DNA of 14,270 nt from Zancudomyces culisetae (taxonomy: Eukaryota > Kickxellomycota > Harpellomycetes > Harpellales > Legeriomycetaceae): positions 1 to 14,270 of the forward strand of contig LSSK01000260.1 of the NCBI GenBank assembly GCA_001969505.1, read 5' to 3'. The notes beneath the pieces were generated by a model. The model had not been told where the DNA came from. It searched no databases and was given only the letters and a program-made list of their open reading frames with translations. The position numbers and the translations under genes were made by a program. Below, one piece after another: positions 1 to 8,871 of the stretch. Within the stretch, counting starts at the first letter, position 1. Every line of letters starts with the position of its first letter.

Positions 1-712
1 TATAACCAGAACCGTTGATGTTACACAAACAATCGATGTAACAAGGATGATAGATGTGACCAGGACTGTGGATGAATCAAAGACAGTACCGAACCAGTCC
101 ACTGAAGCCGTAACATCCATTTCCACAAGCAAACTACCGCAAACAACATCAACTTCTATAAACACCTCTACAAGTAGCACTCAACCAAGTACACTTAGTA
201 CCCCTGATGCCGTTAGTACTAGCACTTCCAGAACCATAACAACCAGCACTAGCACTAGCACAAGAGCTAACACCAACACCAATACCAATACCAGCACAAC
301 CGGTTTTGTTCAACCTTCCACTTCCCCACTATTGCCACCCAACGACAGCATCGTTTTTACTCAGCAGCTTCTAGTACTAGTAAACAACCTCCGCGCATCA
401 AGAAAACTAAGCCCAGTATCCATTGATAATGACTTAATAGCAGCATCATACGTACAAAGTGTATATCAAGACTCAATTAGCACCATGACACATAGTAATT
501 CAGGATTCAGCAGCTTACTGGATCGCATTGCAGCCTCAGGTGCGATTTGTTCCACAAGCGGGGAAAATGTTGCATGGGGTTTATCTGATCCTAAAGAGGT
601 ATTTGATGCTTGGGTTGGATCTCCTGGCCACTTGAACAATATGTTGGGAAACTATGCTACTATGGGCGCCTCAGTGGTAAACGAGTATGCAACCCAAATA
701 TTTTGTAGCTAA
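1..712 (+). CDS. Ser/Thr-rich CAP-domain (SCP/YkwD-type) secreted protein, 5' partial
   Basis: The reading frame (codons from base 2) is open to the window edge, so the N-terminus, including any signal peptide, is missing; the ATG at 47 is internal. Numbering from that ATG, residues 11-100 are low-complexity Ser/Thr with an Asn-Thr repeat near 75-84, typical of O-glycosylated stalks of fungal wall or secreted proteins. Residues 104-221 form a CAP domain. The cavity residues appear as His149 (THS), Glu173 (GENVA) and His195 (SPGH), with Trp189 just before SPGH. The spacing and the block D-R-I-A-A-S-G before GENVA resemble the compact YkwD/bacterial-type CAP more than classic Pry1 or plant PR-1. 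The only cysteines in this part, C168 and C220, could pair. Yeast CAP proteins (Pry family) bind and export sterols and lipids; whether this one does is inference. It ends in TAA at 710-712. Confidence 0.85.
   Translation, partial: ITRTVDVTQTIDVTRMIDVTRTVDESKTVPNQSTEAVTSISTSKLPQTTSTSINTSTSSTQPSTLSTPDAVSTSTSRTITTSTSTSTRANTNTNTNTSTTGFVQPSTSPLLPPNDSIVFTQQLLVLVNNLRASRKLSPVSIDNDLIAASYVQSVYQDSISTMTHSNSGFSSLLDRIAASGAICSTSGENVAWGLSDPKEVFDAWVGSPGHLNNMLGNYATMGASVVNEYATQIFCS
8..79 (+). repeat. 18-nt in-frame tandem repeat, four units (R-T-V-D-V-T type)
   Basis: Four successive six-codon units start at 8, 26, 44 and 62. They encode RTVDVT, QTIDVT, RMIDVT and RTVDES. Third-codon positions differ between units while the peptides stay alike, suggesting selection on the peptide rather than a recent duplication. 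The array probably continues to the left of the window as part of the extracellular stalk. Confidence 0.75.
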
Positions 713-1046
713 AGTAGGGCACAAATATAACACAATCAATGTGTCAAATGTCTTGTAGAATGCTTTTTTTTTTCGGTTGAGTACCAACTGTTAAATTTTG
801 TATGGGTAAACGTAGCCTGATGTAATTTTTGGTGTTTGAAGCCTAATAGATAAATAAACAACACATATCACAATATTGTTTTTGATGCACTTGTTTTTGA
901 GCACTTGTAAGTTTTGTAATTAAATTAATCGGACTGTAAAATTCATTAAAAAAAATTCTGGGCTCTACAAATAAACAATTGCAAATAAAAAACATAACTC
1001 ATCAACACAATTACACAACAGGGCGGATAAAAGCACAAAAAAAAGA
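713..1046. other. Intergenic spacer: 3' end of CAP gene and promoter of PCI gene
   Basis: This stretch is AT-rich with no supported ORF. Tandem genes on the same strand flank it. An AATAAA-like element (GATAAATAAAC, about 849-859) could serve the CAP gene 3' end. The last 70 bases before the PCI start are A-rich, as in many fungal 5' leaders. No TATA box stands out from the AT-rich background. Confidence 0.5.
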
Positions 1047-2871
1047 ATGAATTTCAATGGAAGTGCACCGGCAATAACCCCAGGGAGAATAGAGACGGCA
1101 TTCAAAAACAGAAACATTTACGAGTTGGAAAAGATATTTACCTTTACATTTTTGCAAGACGATGCAGGATTAAATTCGGGCTTTAGCGCCGCAGGTTTAC
1201 CAAATTACGATGATACAAGATGGAATCAGATTTCGGATTCGAATCTGGCAGATTTTGCCAAAGCGTACGTTGAAATGAAACAAACGTGTGTTGGAATGGA
1301 TGAAATTGGTGTGTGGGAACAATCAGTTCTTGTTTTAGAGTAAGTTAAATACATGTGTGTATGGAAACAAGAAGGAGAAGTGGAAAGTGTGAGGTATAAT
1401 TGGCTATATAGTGAGAAAAGAAGATAAATGGCTGGGAAGGAGGGCTGTGTTTCTTTAAGGGATCAAGTAATGTAATACGGAACTATAAAATAGCAAATTC
1501 ATCCGGCTTTTTACCTATAACGATGGACACTGGCTAACATCGCTACTGAAAAAAATGTGTCGATTTAGTTTTAATCTGTATTACAAGGTATGAAGAATAT
1601 TTCTAGTTAAAGCTTTATCCGCAAACTTAAACAGGAGGATTGAATTTTATGAACAATAATAATAAAACATTGAATAGATTAACGACGAGACAGAAAGGAC
1701 TATGAAATCCTCAAAAATGGCAGAAAGCTTGCAGCGAGTAGTTAAAATACAAATATCGGATAGGTAAGGTTCAAAAAATAGCAAAAAAACAAATTATATA
1801 ATGGCAAACCTTTGAGCTGTGAACGATTGCAAGCTGGGAGTTCAAACGAATAAAATAAGAAAAGATAGTTAACAAATATTCTTTTTTTGGATTTACTGAA
1901 TGCCTGTAGAACACCTTTGCCCGATTCAAAGCGTATTGGAATATACTATATTGTGAACCTATTACTACATTTATCCATTCAGGTAAGTACAGCTATACAA
2001 ATATACATATTTGTATAAAAGAAAATAAAAATAAAAATAAAAACAAGTCTACTAATGTTTGATCAATAAATACTAGATGGGATCCATAGGGTCAGTTATG
2101 GGACTAGTAGTGAATATCAGAAAAACGGGGCCACCATTGAGTAAATACCCGATGGTTGATCAGATTGGCTTCAGATATTGGTTGGGGAGATATTACATGC
2201 TTAAACATGAGGTCAAGATGGCACAGGAGGAATTTACCGAGGCACTGAGATGTTGTTCGTACCTCAAATACAATAACCGAAATAATGGTATTAATAATAT
2301 TGGAGGAGGAGGAGGAGGAGGGGACCTGGAAAGATTCAAGAAAAATATAGTTATTAGTAAAAACAACAAAAAGAGGATACTGGAGTATTTGGTATGCTGT
2401 AACTTGATACTAGGTAGAATGATGATACCACAAGAATTACTGCGAGAGTTTGGTGGCGACGGAAGGGTAAAACTGTTTTTAGATCTAAGCAATGCGTATA
2501 AACTGGGGAATTTGCAGCAATTTCAACGTATCCTGGCAGAGAATTCGAGATATTTTCGTAAACGAGATATGTATATGATATTATATGAGCGAACGGAAAA
2601 CGGAATATGTAGAAATGCAATACGAAGACTGTATAGATTGAAGCAGCAAATCAGACCACAAAACAATGTACTTTTATATCAAGAGCTTGCTGGTTTATTT
2701 AGCGTGATGAATGGGGGCGATCAGGGACAGGATGCGATGGATGAGGAAGATACTGAGTGCGTTCTTGCCAATTTGATTGAGCAGGGATATATAAAGGGGC
2801 ATTTGCAACCTGGCCAGAAAGCAGTAGTACTGAGTAGAACCAATGCCTTTCCACCCATTTACAGAATTTAA
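1047..2871 (+). CDS. PCID2: PCI-domain protein of the PCID2/Thp1/Csn12 family, five exons
   Basis: Inferred exons are 1047-1339, 1494-1587, 1678-1763, 1910-1982 and 2077-2871 (TAA). The four introns are flanked by GT/AG and all junctions are in phase, giving 446 residues; yeast Thp1 and Csn12 and human PCID2 are roughly 400-455. Recognisable family blocks fall on different exons: K-F-I-R-L-F-T-Y-N-D-G-H-W (99-111, exon 2), K-M-A-E-S-L-Q-R with S-D-R (exon 3 and the 3/4 junction), D-S-K-R-I-G-I-Y-Y-I-V-N-L (exon 4), then the helical PCI repeats. The winged helix lies near 409-442 with C-V-L-A-N-L-I-E-Q-G-Y-I-K-G and the end motif N-A-F-P-P. A Gly7 insert (258-264) flanked by Asn-rich sequence lies between helices. 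Family members work in TREX-2 mRNA export (Thp1-Sac3) or with the COP9 signalosome (Csn12); sequence alone does not tell which. Family identity is firm; exact splice sites are inferred. Confidence 0.88.
1340..1493 (+). other. Intron 1 of the PCI gene (154 nt)
   Basis: The donor GTAAGT follows TTAGA and the acceptor is AAATAG. It interrupts a codon after its second base: GA plus C gives Asp98, immediately followed by the family motif K-F-I-R-L-F. Reading through instead meets a TAA at 1341. Confidence 0.8.
1588..1677 (+). other. Intron 2 of the PCI gene (90 nt)
   Basis: The donor GTATGA follows TACAAG and the acceptor is GAATAG (phase 0). The earlier TAG at 1604-1606 would lead into an in-frame stop, so the 1677 acceptor is preferred. 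This is the least certain of the four junctions because the donor is weaker and exon 3 begins in a poorly conserved linker. Confidence 0.65.
1764..1909 (+). other. Intron 3 of the PCI gene (146 nt)
   Basis: The donor GTAAGG follows CGGATAG and the acceptor is CTGTAG. It splits a codon (AG plus A gives Arg158), joining I-S-D to R-T-P-L-P-D-S-K-R, which fits the conserved D-R...S-R/K-K-G block of the family. TTACTGAAT near 1893-1901 is a plausible branch site. Confidence 0.8.
1983..2076 (+). other. Intron 4 of the PCI gene (94 nt), canonical branch site and internal hairpin
   Basis: The donor GTAAGT follows ATTCAG and the acceptor is ACTAG directly before the ATG at 2077 (phase 0), so that ATG is internal and not a start. 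TACTAAT at 2050-2056 matches the fungal branch consensus 20 nt before the acceptor. A 10-bp inverted repeat (1994-2003 and 2008-2017, 4-nt loop) sits just after the donor. Confidence 0.88.
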
Positions 2872-3104
2872 TTGTAGATTGTTTTTATATTATATATACA
2901 TGTATACATTTACAAGCATCGATTTATTGATGTACTTGAAAATGAAATAAAAAGACAAAGAAAAAAAGAAAAGTTTACTTGTACTTCTAAAACAGTAGAC
3001 AAGACATTACAGTCAAAAATTGAGACAGGAAATCTCCTTCCTCTACTTTATATAATACGCTGGAAATCATGGGAGGCGTGAACGACTGAGATAGATAGGA
3101 AGAT

Positions 3105-3578
3105 TCAGGAACTGGACTCTTTGCAGAATTCGGTATTGAATCCTTCGCGATTTCTGGCAATTTCAATGGCCCAAAATTGAACTCTAACAACCAACATTGA
3201 ATTCTCGGCAGAGTAGTCGTGGTGGCAGTTTGTTCGCAACAAGGATCCAAAGTTATAATCTTTAATAACCTCCAAGTCCTTTTTTTCTTCTTCGGCATTT
3301 GCAGGCTTTTCGTACTGCATGATAAATTCGCGCCATTTGGCCTTTGCTTCTGGTGATTTAAAGTCATTGTCCTCGTCCAAAATCTCAATGTTGAGGGTTG
3401 GGAACATGGAGCGGAAATGCTCGTAGATTTTGGAATCGATGCCGGTCAAATTGGTGAGTTTGGAAGGGTGGCGAGCAGACAGCACGGACATGTATGCTTC
3501 AGCATGGGTCAAAGCCTTGACAGCCCATTGCTGTTCGATTTCCTGTAGATTTTCAGTGTTTTCGGCAGTGATTGACAT
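3105..3578 (-). CDS. PBDC1: PBDC1/Ypl225w family protein (eEF1A-biogenesis chaperone homologue)
   Basis: It is a single exon of 157 residues ending in TGA; yeast Ypl225w is of similar size. The order of family motifs is intact: an N-terminal helix with E-I-E-Q-Q-W-A-V-K-A and A-E-A-Y, then K-I-Y-E-H-F-R-S-M-F-P, E-A-K-A-K-W-R-E-F, the signature D-Y-N-F-G-S-L-L-R-T, and V-V-R-V-Q-F-W-A-I-E-I-A-R-N-R-E-G near the end. The ATG at 3578 is chosen because no ATG precedes it in the open frame and the family begins a few residues before this helix. Yeast Ypl225w (Chp1) is reported as a ribosome-associated chaperone for nascent eEF1A, despite the family's old name 'polysaccharide biosynthesis domain-containing'. 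The gene converges on the PCI gene, with 233 bases between stops. Confidence 0.94.
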   Translation of the reverse strand: MSITAENTENLQEIEQQWAVKALTHAEAYMSVLSARHPSKLTNLTGIDSKIYEHFRSMFPTLNIEILDEDNDFKSPEAKAKWREFIMQYEKPANAEEEKKDLEVIKDYNFGSLLRTNCHHDYSAENSMLVVRVQFWAIEIARNREGFNTEFCKESSS

Positions 3579-3982
3579 TCTGAGTTTTGTTTTATTTTGT
3601 TTTGTTTGGATTGGGTTGAGTTGAGTTTGGTTTGGTTTGGTTTTGAATACTGCTATTTTATGTTGCTGGTTTTTCAACTATTTCGGCAAAAATATAGTAA
3701 TTGAAGAAATCAGGCATTTACTGGTAATGAAAAATTTTTTTTTACCTTTTATTCTATTTGCTGAATCCAAATCTAGCCACGAAAACAAAAAGCGCCTTGG
3801 TTGATAGAAGCAAAAAAAAATAGTAAGATGGTATGAGAGGGAATAGGATCAAGGTTTTTATTGGACTATGTGCGCGATAAAAAATAGTCACAAAATGAAA
3901 AAATATATAAAACAAATGAATATTAGGTGTAGTAATATTATACATACAAAAAAAAAAGAGTACGGATCAAAATTAGTGTCGC
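3579..3982. other. Spacer between PBDC1 start and the transporter 3' end
   Basis: Both flanking genes are on the minus strand, so this holds the PBDC1 promoter and leader plus the transporter 3' end region. It is AT-rich with several A/T homopolymers (for example near 3730-3743 and 3949-3958). No ORF is supported. Confidence 0.5.
3581..3649 (-). promoter_or_regulatory. G-free leader upstream of PBDC1
   Basis: On the minus strand, the 69 bases starting 3 nt upstream of the ATG contain no G. They consist of CAA-, CCAAA- and ACTCAA-type runs. A G-free mRNA leader cannot form GC or GU pairs, so it should be unstructured and easy to scan. That this is transcribed as 5' UTR is inferred from position only. 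Confidence 0.45.
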
Positions 3983-6900
3983 TTAGTTAAAGGCATAAGT
4001 GGTAACAGCAGTCACAAACTGCTCAGAGAAATTCAAGCTCTTTCTGACAAACTCAAGCATCTCTGCCGGATGCGAAGAGCAAAGTTGCTCAAAGGATGAC
4101 TTGTCGATACACCATAGCTCCACCGGTTCACCAACAGCGATTACGGTGTTTGGGTAGGGGCAGTTCATCAGGAGACTCAGTTCACCAAAGAGAGTTCCGG
4201 TGATAATTGAGGCGGTGAGTTTGGGGACATCGTTGATCAGCTCAAACATCTTGAGAACACCAGACTTGACCAGATACAAAGCAGCAGGCGAGTCGCCAAT
4301 CTCCCAGAGAGTTTCGTGAGGCATAAGAGTCTTTGTTGTGAAATAAGGGCCCAGAAAACTGAGTTTCTGGTAGATTGGCTCGTCGTTGTATTGCTGGAGA
4401 GCTTGGGAAAGAAGTAGAATAGCGGGGTGTAGGTTCCTCGGATATTTCGATGAGGAAGATGCGAGACTACCAGATGGCGCAGTTCCAGGTGCAGTCAGAG
4501 ATGAAGATGACTTTGAATCAATAGCAGGCGACGGAGAAGCTGAATGGTTATTAGAAAGAACCGATTTGGTGGCCTTTGTCAACATTTCTTGGCGGGGAGT
4601 TCCGCTGTAGCTTTGGCCTGAAAGAGAAGCAAATTTGGAAGGAGGAATGGATAGATTCTTGTTTGAGGGAGCATCAGATGAAATGGGCAGCGAAGCAAAT
4701 ACGGATGGATGTTGTTGTTCGGCGACAGCGAGTTCAGAATTTATTCCTAGTTTGTTGGAATATTCAGTGTAGTAATCTAACAAGTAATTTTCACACCATT
4801 CCAGCGATTCATTAAGGCCTTCGAAGGTGTGTAAATAGGTCGCAACTGAATCACGTGATGTATTTTTAGAGCCAGAAGAGACTGTGACCTGCATAGAACG
4901 GGCACGGTTTAAGAGAACAGGGTTGGTTGGCAGAGTAATAGTATACTGCTGATTGGAGCCAGAATCAATCCACACATTACTACCCTTGAGTGCGCGATAA
5001 ACTTCGGAATTTTGAGCAACACCGCATAATACAAAGTGGATTTGCTTGTTTTCCATGACACGTTTAAGACGAATGAAAGCTTCGGCAGCAGAGAAATCCA
5101 TTCCAGTGACAAATGCAAAGTCTAAAACCAAAAAGCGGATTGGGTTTTGTTCCCAGTTACGTTGCCTTAAAAGGGCGCGGATAGTTTCCTCAACACCAGT
5201 GATAGTTCCAAAAAACATAAATCCTTGAAGACGAATGACATGGATCTGCTGGGCCACATGGTCAAGGAAAAGACGATGTCTGTACAGCCGACGCACCGTT
5301 GATCTTGCGTTTTTGCCGGTGTAGCTGCGCCATACAACATTACGACGCGAGTATAGCAGAATGAAAAAGACACAAGCCATGAAAATGCCGAGGAAGATAC
5401 CCTCGTTGAAGCCAACGGTTGCCATAGTAACAACAATGGTAGAAATGGTAATGTATTCGATGGAGTTGACTTTACCAATGGTATCAATAAGAGCCTCTTT
5501 CATTAGTTCAAGACCCAGATGGAAAATCAAAGCACCAGCGACCATTTTGGGAATAAAGCCAATGATCTGTGGCCCAGCAATCAGTACCAAAAATGTTACA
5601 AATGCCAACATAAATCCAGCAACACGGCTATCACCACCGCTTCGATAAAACAATACACTGTTTGAATAACACAGATAGTTTTGGAAACTTCCAACCAACC
5701 CCGAAGCAAGGTTGGAGACACCATGAGCAATCAGTTCGCGGTCAGTATCGAGTTTGTCCATGTTGATGGATACAGCCAAAGCGGGTGCGTTGATTGGAAC
5801 GTGCAGAATTCCAAAGAAGGCCAAACCAAGCAGCGTTGGAACAGTTGCCATGACGGCCTCCCAGCTGACGAGATGGAACTTGAACAGTGTCAAATAGTGC
5901 AGAATCTTTTCGCCTTTAGGAGAAGCAGGGTATACCCAGCCGGTCTCTCTCAATGTTTCAAGATCAAGACCCAAATAAAAGGTTATCATATAAAAGAAAA
6001 TAGGTACGAGGACAAAGTAGAGGGGCACAAATGTTGGATTTTTGAATCGCAAACTCAACACCCGCAGCAAAATAGCCACAAGTAGAGTGGTTCCCCATAA
6101 TACAACGACTTCGTATTCGAAGTATTTTGCCAGTGTTTCTCTGGTCCACTCAAACGGAATACGAGCCATCACCTCAAACCCAGTCTGCACCAAGAAATAC
6201 CCTACTCCGCCAATACATCCTACCAAAATGTGTCTCGGGAAGAAATCCACAAGTTTTCCTACTTTAAACAATCCCATTAACAAGAACGCCAACCCTGTCA
6301 ATATCGTACCTAATGCATATGACACCATTGTCGTTGCCAGCACTGCATCCTGGCTTGCTCCGCTGCCCATAACACTCATTATTGTGCTGCAACATTGGTA
6401 CAAAAACGGCAGAATTTCTACCATCATTAACCCGTTTCCCCCTCTAAACGAACTAAACCCACCTGAAAACACCAACTGGCACACAATTGTACTCACAAAA
6501 AACATGGTCAACCCCGTCGGTCCCATGTGGCTGTATAGTGGGATCTGCAGCGGAAATGTTATTAAGCCGTATGAAATTGCATCTAGCAGATTGAATAATA
6601 GACCAAGGAATACTGCCGGGATGTACTGCAACGGGTCCAGCATTATTCTCATCATTACTTTGCTCTTTCGCTTGAGCCGTTCCATTTCCTGTTCCTCACC
6701 CACTACCACCCTTCCTTTTCCCTGCCGCTCTCCTAAAACCTTACTATTTGCTGCATCATCCTGCAACCCCATATTATCGGTTGCACCATATCTTTCTCCA
6801 TATCCACTTGCGCCGGCTTCGTAGCCTAACATCTCTACGCGCACTGATGTTTCCCCCACAGTGCCGAGCAGGCTGCTTGTCTCGGTTGCTGCTTCCTCTT

Positions 6901-7537
6901 CACCGTCTTGGCTTATATAGTCGTAGTCTATTCCTCCTTGCTCGTGGATTTTCCGGCTTTCCACCAACTCATCATCTCCAATTTCCTGCTGGTCGTTTTT
7001 TTTCAGTGTATCTTTGAGCATACTTGCTATCATTCCGCTGGTGTTTCCCTTCTTGCTGCCCTTAAGTCTTTTATTTTCTCTAGCCCGACTCACTCTCTCT
7101 TCATCAAAGTCTTCTATCTCTATACCGTCCTCTTCCTCCTCCTCGTCGGTTACTGGCTTTATATTTGTTGGGAATGGTGCTTGTTTTAACCCCAAATCAC
7201 TTAGATACAGTGATTTTGATATTATCTCATCCGCTGTTTCGGTGTACTCTATAATATATATATATATTTAATATTTCGTCATTGGTACTTTATCTCTTTG
7301 CTATCTACAAGCATGAAAATATCAACTCCTTCCAAAAAAAAAAGAAAAGAAAAGCAAAATAAAGCTGCCAAGTGCCAATTCATGCAGTGTGCATTTACCT
7401 GGACCACTCTCTTCATTTTCGTCCGGTCTGCTACCCCTTCTGAATCCCCTTCCAACGGAACCCATGGCTCCTTCGCCCAAATCTGTTGAGTTTATTGACC
7501 GTCCCCAAACCGAATTATTTTGTCCTCTAGAAGACAT
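3983..7537 (-). CDS. VSB1: SulP/SLC26-family transporter with STAS and cNMP-binding-like domains (Vsb1/Ygr125w-like), two exons
   Basis: Exon 1 is 7399-7537 (ATG at 7537), exon 2 is 3983-7248 (TAA); together 1134 residues. The frame of exon 2 runs upstream without an ATG, and splicing supplies a 46-residue start in phase (G plus AG gives Glu47). Domains: acidic cytosolic N-terminus to about 240, with an acidic run near 82-97 and an E-T-S-S-L-L dileucine signal at 169-174; SulP membrane region about 247-682, beginning L-D-P-L-Q-Y-I-P-A; the fungal subfamily block N-Y-L-C-Y-S-N-S-V-L-F-Y-R-S-G-G-D-S-R near 570-588; STAS about 714-810 (V-T-G-M-D-F-S-A-A-E); Ser-rich linker; cNMP-binding fold about 1000-1115 (F-G-E-L-S-L-L). 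The architecture matches fungal Ygr125w-type proteins. Yeast Vsb1 acts at the vacuole in storage of basic amino acids, so sulfate transport should not be assumed. Confidence 0.93.
7249..7398 (-). other. Intron of the SulP transporter gene (150 nt)
   Basis: On the minus strand the donor is CAG|GTAAAT and the acceptor is ATTATAG. It interrupts codon 47 after its first base. The intron is AT-rich, with an alternating TA tract close to the acceptor. Without it, the frame upstream of exon 2 meets a TAA at 7268-7270 and has no ATG. Confidence 0.82.
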
Positions 7538-8326
7538 ATTATCAAGTCTATTTTATCTCGTTTTTGTTGTTGTTCCTGCTAATGTCTATAGTACTCGTTA
7601 AAAAGATACTTGTATATACAGGTTACCGTTTTCCCCTTAAACCTCTAAACAATAAAAGAAAAAAAAAAGTACATGTGCCACAAATACTGCACTTTAAACA
7701 CAACTATCAAGTTATTTTATGTTGTAATTGCCCTCCCTTTATAAACATTTGTATGTCTTTCCACTAGTTTATTGTGATTGAGGAACTTTTTTTTATTTTT
7801 TTTAATCACGTTAATTTTACTGGCGGTAACAAGCATAAAAAAATTTTTTTTTGGTGTAATGTGTGTGTGCGTTAAATAGAGGATTTTTTTTTTGATTCTT
7901 TTATTTATATTGACTAACATTTCATCAATAAACAACTCTGATTTGTTGGTTTTTATAATTTTTATTTTGCATTTAATTGTGAAACTTGAAGTTTTCCGAA
8001 AACAAAACTTTATCTATACAAAGATTGAATTAATACTTGAAATGGTTGGTCGGTAAAACAAGTCGAAAAAAAAAAGTAAAGTAAATCTATGTATTTTCGT
8101 TTTTTCAATAATTTCTTTTTTTTTATGGACACTGGGACTGATTTCCAGAGATTAATATTAAATAATTAGCTTTGTTGTCCCATTAGTAAATTGGCGCTAA
8201 TTCTTGTGTATTTGCAAATGTACTCTATTTTGTCATCTATTCAGTATATTGTCTGTGTACACAGAATAATGATTGTTTGTAGTTTCTGTTGGATGATATT
8301 CTGAGATGGGAATAAGCTACACTAGT

Positions 8327-8351
8327 TTGTACTGGCTTGTACTGGCTTGTA
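8327..8351 (+). repeat. 10-bp tandem repeat, 2.5 copies (TTGTACTGGC)
   Basis: TTGTACTGGC occurs twice back to back and is followed by a partial third copy, TTGTA. It lies about 0.8 kb upstream of the transporter start. It could be a small repeated binding site or replication slippage. Confidence 0.7.
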
Positions 8352-8587
8352 TATCCTTTGTATACCCTTTGTCCCGTGTGTTAACAACAAGAAAACATAT
8401 CTGCAATGTAAAGAGAAACAAATCAAACTAAATAACAAAATCAACACACAAAAGGCGCTTTGGATGACTGCCTCAAAGTATATATACATATATATTTATA
8501 TGTACATGATTTAATACTCAGCCACGTTACTCAAACGATGTGAACTAAAAGTAGTTTAAGAAATAGGCGCGACAAAGGTATATTTCC

Positions 8588-8607
8588 TTTTATTTTATTT
8601 TATTTTA
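8588..8607 (+). repeat. (TTTTA)4 microsatellite
   Basis: Four perfect TTTTA units. The same motif recurs at 12588-12607. Confidence 0.85.
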
Positions 8608-8713
8608 TTCAACTAATTGTAGTTGGAAAACTTAATATTCTAGATTCCAGTCCTTTTTCTGCCACCTTGCAAAGCAATCATATTTCCCTTTATGTTGATA
8701 TTGTAATACTATC

Positions 8714-8737
8714 ATTATTATTATTATTATTATTATT
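8714..8737 (+). repeat. (ATT)8 microsatellite
   Basis: Eight perfect ATT units in non-coding DNA. Confidence 0.9.
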
Positions 8738-8871
8738 GTAGTCATTAAAATCGGGATGTAGATGAGAGATGTACTTGAATGTGGTTACGGAAGAAAAAAA
8801 TTTTTGTTTTCACTTTTTAATGGTGATACTTAAAATATATTGTGTTTTGTAATGCATAAAAAAAATGAAAG

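Noticed and set aside
2077-2079. ATG at 2077 as start of a separate PCI gene
   Set aside because: It follows directly on a TAG acceptor with a TACTAAT branch site 20 nt upstream, and the PCI fold needs the preceding exons.
2987-3388. 133-codon minus-strand ORF overlapping PBDC1
   Set aside because: It is out of frame with the conserved PBDC1 sequence and has no recognisable motif.
3579-3677. N-terminal extension of PBDC1 by 33 residues
   Set aside because: The extension would start at TTG, consists of repeated Lys/Asn/Thr/Gln from the CAA-type leader, and has no counterpart in the family. ATG at 3578 is the natural start.
4386-7189. Many plus-strand ORFs (60-260 codons) opposite the transporter
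   Set aside because: They are antisense shadows of a well-supported SulP/STAS/cNMP coding sequence; their peptides show no domain and the strongest frame is clearly the minus strand.
8790-8812. AATTTTTG resembling an snRNA Sm site
   Set aside because: No flanking snRNA-like sequence (U1, U2, U4 or U5 landmarks) was found; it is likely a chance A/T run.
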